Positions 57,109-64,000 of a stretch of DNA of 64,000 nt are shown piece by piece. The DNA is taken from assembly GCF_032452875.1 (NCBI RefSeq), contig NC_083868.1, positions 98,328,537 to 98,392,536 on the forward strand, given 5' to 3'. Position 1 is the first letter of the stretch, and each line of letters begins with the position of its first letter. Made by a program: the position numbers and the translations under genes. The notes under the pieces were generated by a model. The model worked only from the letters and a program-made list of their open reading frames with translations. It made no database searches and was not told the origin of the DNA. Source of the DNA: Bos javanicus. Lineage: Eukaryota; Chordata; Mammalia; Artiodactyla; Bovidae.

Positions 57109-57569
57109 TTCTTGCTATCCACACTGAGGAATCAAATAGATGAAGGAAATGAAGAATATTTGTAAATTTAAGTGGGTTAAAATAGAGGATGGAGACTTAA
57201 TCAAAGTCATAAATTGACAGTGACCTGAGGATTTAAGAGATATTTAGAATAGGCCGTCAATAGGCCATTGTAATAGATTTGCTATAGAAAGGAGTTCAAG
57301 CAGGATGGAGGCAGAGAGTGGAGAATTATACGAAACTGGGGAAATTGTGTGATATTTCTACTGCTGTGATAGGAAACAAAGGAAGAGAAGTCATTTTTTG
57401 GTAAAATGAAGTATGGGGGAATCGTGGAATGTGAGAGATTATAATATTATATAGATTTTATTTGGGACACACTGAATTTAAGTTGTCAGTGGGAGATCAA
57501 AGTGGAACTGCCCAGTAAGCAGATGTTTGAATCGGAAACTAAGGAAAGGTATTGGGGCTGAAGATACAG

Positions 57570-57975
57570 ACTTTCTAGCTAATGGCTTTTCCATGTGGCA
57601 GAGACTGCTGGGTGTTCACTAAAATCCACCTTCCCCTTCTCTCTGAGGATGTGCCCAACCAAAGTCCACATATCCCAGCTCTCACTGTGAACTCATGTGG
57701 TCATTTGACCACAACTCGCCAGTGCAATGTGAGTAGATGTGATGTGTGTAACCTCCATGTTGTTGGTTTAAAGGGTAGTCCCTGCCCCTGAACTTCATCT
57801 CTTTCTGCCTCCCTCAGGCCCCTGAACTTAACAGAAAACCAGCTTCAAACAGCAGACAGTGATGATGCAGATGATTCAGGGGTGCAGAATATCAAGACAG
57901 AAGAAGCTGAGCTGCTGACTGACAGCATGGAGCAAGGCTGCTTCCATCTTGGACCATGTGCACTTTGGTTCTTAG
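57570..57975. mobile_element. Possible ancient LTR or DNA-transposon fragment
   Basis: Non-L2 sequence inside the L2 host. 'ctcactgtgaactcatgtgg', 'ccatcttggaccatgtgc' look like an old mammalian interspersed repeat. Family not assigned; no coding evidence. Confidence 0.3.
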
Positions 57976-58134
57976 GTGAGAAAGACATAAACCTCATTCT
58001 TTAGGTCACTCTTCTTTTCGTAGTACCTTAGTCTCCACCCTAAAGAATAGAGATGGCATATATTAGATATACCTAGAGTATATTAGATATACTGGGGAAA
58101 AGTACATGGAATAAGAACAAAATGATTGGACCTT

Positions 58135-58422
58135 AAATCAACCCTGAATATTCATTGGAAGGATTGATGCTGAAGCTGAAGCTCCAGTATTTTGGCCACC
58201 TGATGTGAAGAGCCAACTCATTGGAGAAGACCCTGATGCTGGAAAGATTGAAAGCAAAAGGAGAAGGTGGTGGCAGAGAATGAAGTGGTTAAATAGCATC
58301 ACTGATTCAGTGGATATGAATTTGAGCGAACTCCGGGACTTAGTGAATGACAGGGAAGCCTGGTGTGCTGCAGTATATGGAGTCGCAAAGAATCGGACAT
58401 GAATGAGCAACCGAACAGTAAC
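58135..58422 (+). mobile_element. BovB LINE, short 3' end
   Basis: The last roughly 290 bp of BovB (aatcaaccctgaatattc through gagcaaccgaac). Diverged; inserted in antisense L2. Confidence 0.88.
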
Positions 58423-58804
58423 ATTACAGATTGACAACATTGAAAAAGTAGGCAAACAAGAATCTTGAAAAAGGAGATGAGAAGGTGTAATCTGAAATAC
58501 AGGAGGAAATCAAGGGATGTGTTTCTTCATATAAGTTTGGGGAAGATTGTTTCAAGAAAAGAATGGTCACTAGGGCCAAATGATGCTAATAGATTAACAA
58601 AATAAGAACCAAGGGGGAAATGGATAGGGAATTAAGTGTCAAGGAGGCCATTGGTGGCTCCATAAGAACAGGTGTGGAAGAGTGGTGGTGTGAAGAGATC
58701 TAGAGAGGTTAAAAAATGGAGTTTACACAGATTGCATTTTAAAGAAACTTGGTGTAGCAGAAAGAAGAGAGATGAAACCAGAATTATGGATGGAAATAGG
58801 ATCA

Positions 58805-58928
58805 GCAACTAATAGTTAATATTTTCTGAATACTCATGAGGGGCCAGGTCATGTTTCAAACACTTTATATGTTTTTTCATTCAGTCCTTACAACAATACT
58901 TAATAGGGTTCTACTGTGTTCATTTTAT
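58805..58928 (-). repeat. MIR SINE fragment, antisense
   Basis: 'tttctgaatactcatgagggg', 'cactttatatgttttttc', 'ttcattttatgg'. Cut off by the BovB insertion on its right. Confidence 0.55.
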
Positions 58929-58934
58929 GGAAAA

Positions 58935-60004
58935 CCAGACTGTGTGGATCCCAATAAACTGTGGAAAATTCTGAAAGAGATGGGAATACCAGACCACCTG
59001 ACCTGCCTCTTAGAAACCTGTATGCAGGTCAGGAAAGAACAGTTAGAACTGGACATGGAACAACAGACTGGTTCCAAATAGGAAAAGGGGTACGTCAAGG
59101 CTGTATATTGTCACCTTGTTTATTTAACTTATATGCAGAGTACATCATGAGAAATGCTGGACTGGAAGAAACACAAGCTGGAATCAAGATTGCCAGGAGA
59201 AATATCAATAACCTCAGATATGCAGATGACACCACTCTTATGGCAGAAAGTGAAGAGGAACTCAAAAGCCTCTTGATGAAAGTGAAAGTGGAGAGTGAAA
59301 AAGTTGGCTTAAAGCTCAACATTCAGAAAACGAAGATCATGGCATCCGGTCCCATCACTTCATGGGAAATAGATGGGGAAACAGTGGAAACAGTGTCAGA
59401 CTTTATTTTTTGGGCTCCAAAATGACTGCAGATGGTGATTGCAGCCATGAAATTAAAAGACGCTTACTCCTTGGAAGGAAAGTTATGACCAACCTAGATA
59501 GCATATTCAAAAGCAGAGACATTACTTTGCCAACAAAGGTCCATCTAGTCAAGGCTGTGGTTTTTCCTGTGGTCATGTATGGATGTGAGAGTTGGACTGT
59601 GAAGAAGGCTGAGAGCCGAGAAATTGATGCTTTTGAACTGTGGTGTTGGAGAAGACTCTTGAGAGTCCCATGGACTGCAAGGAGATCCAACCAGTCCATT
59701 CTGAAGGAGATCAGCCCTGGGATTTCTTTGGAAGGAATGATGCTAAAGCTGAAACTCCAGTACTTTGGCCACCTCATGTGAAGAGTTTACTCATTAGAAA
59801 AGGTTCTGATGCTGGGATTGATTGGGGGCAGGAGGAGAAGGGGACGACAGAGGATGAGATTGCTGGATGGCATCACTGACTCGATGGACGTGAGTCTGAG
59901 TGAACTCCAGGAGATGGTGATGGACAGGGAGGCCTGGCGTGCTGCGATTCATGGGGTCGCAAAGAGTCGGACATGACTGAACAACTGATCTGATCTGATC
60001 TGAA
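58935..60004 (+). mobile_element. BovB LINE, 1.07-kb copy with GATCT tail
   Basis: Starts at the motif A region (agactgtgtggatccc) and runs to a tail of tgatc/ctgatct repeats at 59,986-60,004, unlike the gaact repeat tails of its sister copies. 5'-truncated. Confidence 0.93.
58961..59425 (+). pseudogene. BovB reverse transcriptase remnant
   Basis: A 154-codon open piece with the canonical motif B (GKGVRQGCILSPCLFN) and motif C (LRYADDTTLMAES) intact. It is the only copy here with unaltered Arg-Gln-Gly-Cys. The frame shifts near 59,405-59,415 ('tttttgggctcc'), after which a 139-codon frame (59,362-59,781) carries the C-terminal part to its stop. Earlier, a lost base near 59,011 shifts the frame. 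No endonuclease; inactive. Confidence 0.9.
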
Positions 60005-61717
60005 ATCACCTTGTGCTATAGTACCTGGTCAGATAGCTTAGGGAGGTTACATATACTTGTTTTCTGTATATGCATAATGTGGAAACTTCCTACTGTATTT
60101 TTGCTGGACATAAGCTGAAAGTTATGGTGAGACCCAACAAAATATTTAACATCAAGGCAAAGCAAATCAGTTGCTCCACCCCAAGCAAGGCCCAGAACCT
60201 TTCCTGTTTGCCTCAGTCTCTGAGTCTAATTAGTTACAGAAGGATGCTTCCAGATGTTCTACTCTGATAACAATTACCATCATCTATTATCACAACGTGA
60301 ATGATAGAATTGATTTGTCGGTCCACTTGGAACTGTTTGCCCTGGATCATAGCATTATTAAGCTTGTTGTTTATTTGAAATAAGTACCTGGGGATCTAGA
60401 AATACAGTTAAGAAAACACAGAAGAAAGGATTTCCCAGGAGGGGTGAGGGCCCCATTGCTGTTGTGGAGAGTATAAATTTATTGTGGTATTAGTCTGCAC
60501 AGTTACACTATTTCCTCCAAACGATATTCAGCCACTGAGATAAATATGATGAGAAGGGAGGTGGCTGGAGTTCTCTAGGTTTGGACTTCTGCCAGTAGAG
60601 GATGGAAAAATAATGAACAAAGTGGAAATGATGTTGAAATGATGGACCATGAGACGTAAGCTGTGTAGAGAAGGAAGTTGCAGTAGAGTTGATCGAGAGA
60701 CAAAAGCAAGATCAATGGTTTTGAAAGGACGTCCATGAGAGTAGGTATCTCTGACTTCCTGGTTCACTCTAGGACATCCAGTGTCTAGAATAACATAAGG
60801 TATCAAGAGGGCTCTCAATACTATTTGTTAAATGGCATAAAATTGAGATGAAAGACAGAAGTATTGGAGGTAATTAGCAGCAAAGAATAAGTTTTTGGCT
60901 CACACCCCTGTGGAGTCTGAATTTGCAATTTAAGAGCTAGACCAGTTTCAGATAAAGATTAAGGTCCCAAGTTTACAAATTGGTGATGGCTGCCTGATGG
61001 CCACTGTGTAGGAAAGTAAGTCACTGGAAGTGAGGTCAACATCCTGAGAGCTATGGGTTTATTTGAGTTGAATATGTGTCTTTCCAGGCACTCAGGATGA
61101 AAACAGAGCCTGTGGAAGGGAGGAGAACTGTAAACCCAGGTGCCAAGGTAATCAGTAAGTGAAAGGGAGTGATTAGATCTGAAGACAGCACACTCTGAAG
61201 GACAGAGGATGGTATACAAGTCAAAGACAAAAACTCCAGCTAGCGTCACTCAGTAATAATGGTTAATGTGTTCCATTCACCTGGCTAAAGTGGCTGACAA
61301 TGGGTACTTTATAGCCCGATTTACTTGTTTTCATGGTCTAAAATGAAATATTGATTGCTTGTCTGGAAAATTATTTCATTCTGTGCCATATGACTTGAAT
61401 CTTCCTTCTATTTTGTTTTTTTTGCATGCCAAAATTGGATGAATCTTTAATGGTAAGTTTATTTGACAGTAATGATCAATCAATCAAAAAAAAATTCAAG
61501 CCAGTTTCTGAAAATGTGTATTGTCTAGTCTTTGAGCTTCTGGTATTTGTCAAATAATGTGCTCACAAATTCTTGTTATTCACTATTCTTTCTAGATAAT
61601 GTTCTACTTGTTTTTTTATTTTCTTTGTAATGGCATGCATAATTTGGAGCTGTAATGTCAGATATCCTGAGTCAGCCAGTCTTTATTTCATTTTTTACTA
61701 TTGTGTATTGTTTACTG
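60005..61717. other. Mostly unassigned stretch
   Basis: A short L2-like 3' end may lie at about 60,760-60,830 (gtgtctagaataacataagg). Minus-strand frames of 96 codons at 60,528-60,818 and 60,959-61,249 have no recognised motif. Confidence 0.4.
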
Positions 61718-61989
61718 TGGAGAAGGCTATGGCACCCCACTCCAGTACTCTTGCCTAGAAAATCCCATGGATGAAGGAGCCTGGTAGGCTGCAGTCCATG
61801 GGGTCGCTAAGAGTCAGACATGACTGAGCGACTTCACTTTCGCTTTTCACTTTCATGCATTGGAGAAGGAAATGGCAACCCACTCCAGTGTTCTTGCCTG
61901 GAGAATCCCAGGGACGGGGGAGTCTGGTGGGCTGCCATCTGTGGGGTTGCACAGAGTGGACACGACTGAAGCGACTTAGCAGCAGCAGC
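61718..61989 (+). mobile_element. Bov-A2 SINE with CAG tail
   Basis: Dimeric Bov-A. Perfect 11-bp TSD attgtttactg at 61,707-61,717 and 61,990-62,000. Open frames here on both strands are shadows. Confidence 0.95.
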
Positions 61990-62299
61990 ATTGTTTACTG
62001 CTTGATAGAGTTTGAAGTAAACTTGATCCAAATTTGACAATTCAAATATTTCAATGATCAGTTTTTATTGTGACAGTATTGTTTATAGTGCTAAATGTTT
62101 GGTTGCATGTCTTGCAACTGAAATTCATCTCAGCTCTTTTATGATGTCTAGAAACAAAAATCATAGGTTCTTTCATTTGCACACTTGAAAGAGAACATGG
62201 AAAACGGAGGTAATCATACCCATAACTTAAGTACATAAATGACCTGGCTATTTCTTTCAAAAGTGTTTCTTCATCTGTGTTATCTGGATATTTGTTTGT

Positions 62300-62440
62300 T
62301 GTTGTTCAGTCGCTTAATGTGTCCGACTCTTTGCAACCCCATGGACTGCAGCAAGCCAAGCTTCCCTGTCTTTTGCTATCTCCCAGAGTTTGCTCAAACT
62401 CATGTCTACTGAGTTGATGATGCCATTTCCTCATTCCTCT
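62300..62440 (-). mobile_element. BovB LINE 3' end, antisense
   Basis: 'gttgttcagtcgcttaatg ... gagtttgctcaaactcatg ... gagttgatgatgcc' is the BovB 3' end in reverse. Confidence 0.82.
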
Positions 62441-62511
62441 CTTACCATAGAGAGAGAGTGTCTGAATCAGAAACCAAAGAAGTTTCTAATACTTTGGTTA
62501 AAGAATGAGTG

Positions 62512-62683
62512 AGGGACTTCCCTGGTGGTCCAGTGGTTAAGAATCTGCCTTCCAATTCAGGAGACGCAAGTCTGATCCCTGGCTGGGGAACTAAGATCCC
62601 ACATGCCACGGGGCATCAAAGTCCATGTGCCACAATGAAGAGCTAACACAGCCAATAAATAGATAAATAAATATTTTGTAAAT
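62512..62683 (+). mobile_element. CHR-type SINE
   Basis: 'agggacttccctggtggtcc' head, 'gggaactaagatcccacatg' body, (AAATAG/AAATA) tail. The internal body is shorter than in the 55.6-kb copy. Confidence 0.88.
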
Positions 62684-63917
62684 GGGTGGAAATGTTCTGA
62701 TATCTGTGCTGTAATGTGTAGAACCTTTCACAGTCAGGAAATATTAATAAAGGATCCTTTACCTTGATTCTCATTAGCTAAAATTTGAGGAACAGAATGA
62801 ATAGACCATTTCAGAAAGAGTGTTTGCATGCTGAATTCTTGATTCCCTTGTCTTGGCGAAGCTAAAAGTCACCAGACACTGATAGCCTGTTCCACTATTC
62901 TCTAGTATTCTTTTCTTTTCACTATTTAACTATGCTAGTCAAATGAGTTTCCATGGCCCAGTCCTCAAAAAGTTGTGCAGGGCATGATGGCTTGTTTTGC
63001 TTGGCAAAATTCTCTAGAATGTGATTCATTGTCTGCAGGTGATTCATGGTTAGGAAATTAATTCTGAACCTGCCAGTGATTGCGGTTGATTAAAGTCCAG
63101 AAGTCCCTGCCGTCTATTCACTAGCACTCTTTGTCAACTGAAATATTTCTATAATAAAAAAGAGCCGAAAGTAGATGTGCTTGATGCATGTAATTTACAT
63201 GCATGTTTGCATCTTTTGAAAGAGCTACTCAAGACTACAGAATTTTAACACTTGGCATGAAAATCACTCTTAAAGTGTCTGACTGAATGAATCACATTTT
63301 ACAAATAAATATCTGTCAAAGGTGCAATTACTTCAGATCCAGTCATTAAGCAGTAAAATAAAGCAGTAAATAGGATACATCTGCTGCAAAGTGCTATAGA
63401 AATGTGAGTTTCCTTCTCAAGTTACTTGTCTTTTAATATTTTGGCCTAATTGGTGGAATGATTCACTAGAAACATCAACCATTCAATCTAATCATTGTAT
63501 CCAAAATAGAGGGAAAAAAGGTTTCTTATACTAGTCAATAGGACAAGGGGAAAAAAAAAAGAAAACTCACTTACCCAAGAAAACAATGTGAAAAACAGGA
63601 ATGGGACATAAAGCATTGCTTTTATGTGCATGAAGGATCATACATCCTTTGAAAAGCAGTAACAGCATCTCAAGGTGTTATCTAGTTTCTGACATTACAA
63701 AACACCTAGTTGTGCCCATGCACATAAAAGTAAGTTTAAATTTCAGTTTGTGAAGCAACTGAAATTCTTTGTGTGTTTTTTTTTCTTAAATAAAGTAAAT
63801 AAACAAAGGTGATATTAGTGTCACAATTTCTCTATCACTTTAAGTTGATCAGTTGTAGAGTATACATTAATAGGAAGGCCAGGCAACACATTAGGTAATT
63901 ATCATCCACAGATATAT
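62684..63917. other. Unassigned stretch
   Basis: AT-rich, no gene or nameable repeat. A10 run near 63,550. Confidence 0.4.
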
Positions 63918-64000
63918 AGATCAGTTCAGCTGCTCAATCATGTCTGACTCTTTCTGATCCCATGGAGTGCAGCACACCAGGCTTCCCAGTCCATCACCAA
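63918..64000 (-). mobile_element. BovB LINE 3' end, antisense, cut by window end
   Basis: 'gatcagttcagctgctcaatc ... cagtccatcaccaa' is the start (3' end) of an antisense BovB that continues beyond the window. Confidence 0.88.

Larger units (their letters stand above)
56326..58790 (-). mobile_element. Long L2 LINE, antisense, interrupted
   Basis: Blocks at 56,326-56,850 (attgagcatttattacattc, tttataagtgctatagagg, gtgcaaaggcttcaagac), 57,180-57,560 (gccattgtaatag, ggagatcaaagtgg) and 58,450-58,790 (aagaatggtcactaggg, aaggaggccattggtgg) read as one L2 in reverse. Interrupted by an unassigned piece at about 57,570-57,970 and a BovB. Confidence 0.6.

Noticed and set aside
1..64000. CRISPR arrays, bacterial operons, phage or defence systems
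   Set aside because: No regularly spaced repeats and no prokaryotic gene organisation. The repeat content is that of a ruminant nuclear genome.

Overview
The window reads as ruminant (cattle-type, pecoran) nuclear DNA and I find no complete protein-coding gene in it. The diagnosis rests on its repeats: many copies of the RTE-type LINE BovB, tRNA-Glu-derived Bov-tA SINEs, Bov-A/Bov-A2 SINEs with CAG-rich tails, CHR-type cetartiodactyl SINEs, a young bovine-type L1 3' end and an LTR of a ruminant ERV type. Nearly every long open frame is an antisense or sense shadow of BovB, a SINE or an LTR. The setting is intergenic DNA or a large intron.

Layout. 1-16 kb: an L1 3' UTR, MIR and L1M fragments, and an L2 copy (about 4.5-6.35 kb) cut up by five younger insertions. 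An antisense L1 (about 12.3-15.3 kb) hosts a rearranged BovB. 16-24 kb: L1, (TA)n, L2, a long ancient LTR at 19.55-20.42 kb, and an ERV LTR inside a Bov-tA. 24-34 kb: BovB 3' ends, a degenerate ERVL-like provirus on the minus strand (RT, integrase and dUTPase-like remnants), a 1.4-kb antisense BovB, L2 fragments, and a young L1 inside a Bov-tA. 34.9-42.95 kb: a strikingly repeat-poor, AT-rich block with one exon-like segment and one perfect hairpin. 43-52 kb: an L2 split by an L1 3' end, Bov-A2, and the longest BovB (1.77 kb, minus). 52-64 kb: MIR, a small GC-rich retroinserted segment at 55.06-55.21 kb, CHR, a long antisense L2, BovB copies, Bov-A2, and a BovB running off the window end.

Nothing here forms an operon, a cellular pathway or a defence system. 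What works together is the retroposon machinery. BovB supplied the reverse transcriptase and the 3' end that Bov-tA and Bov-A share. L1 endonuclease-type TT/AAAA sites with target-site duplications (TSDs) mark two unusual small insertions. The most useful leads are the GC-rich retroinsert, the exon-like segment at 40,493-40,685, a tail-only insertion at 45,686-45,709, and the out-of-order BovB at 13,334-14,768. All family names come from recognising sequence patterns by eye, with no database search.
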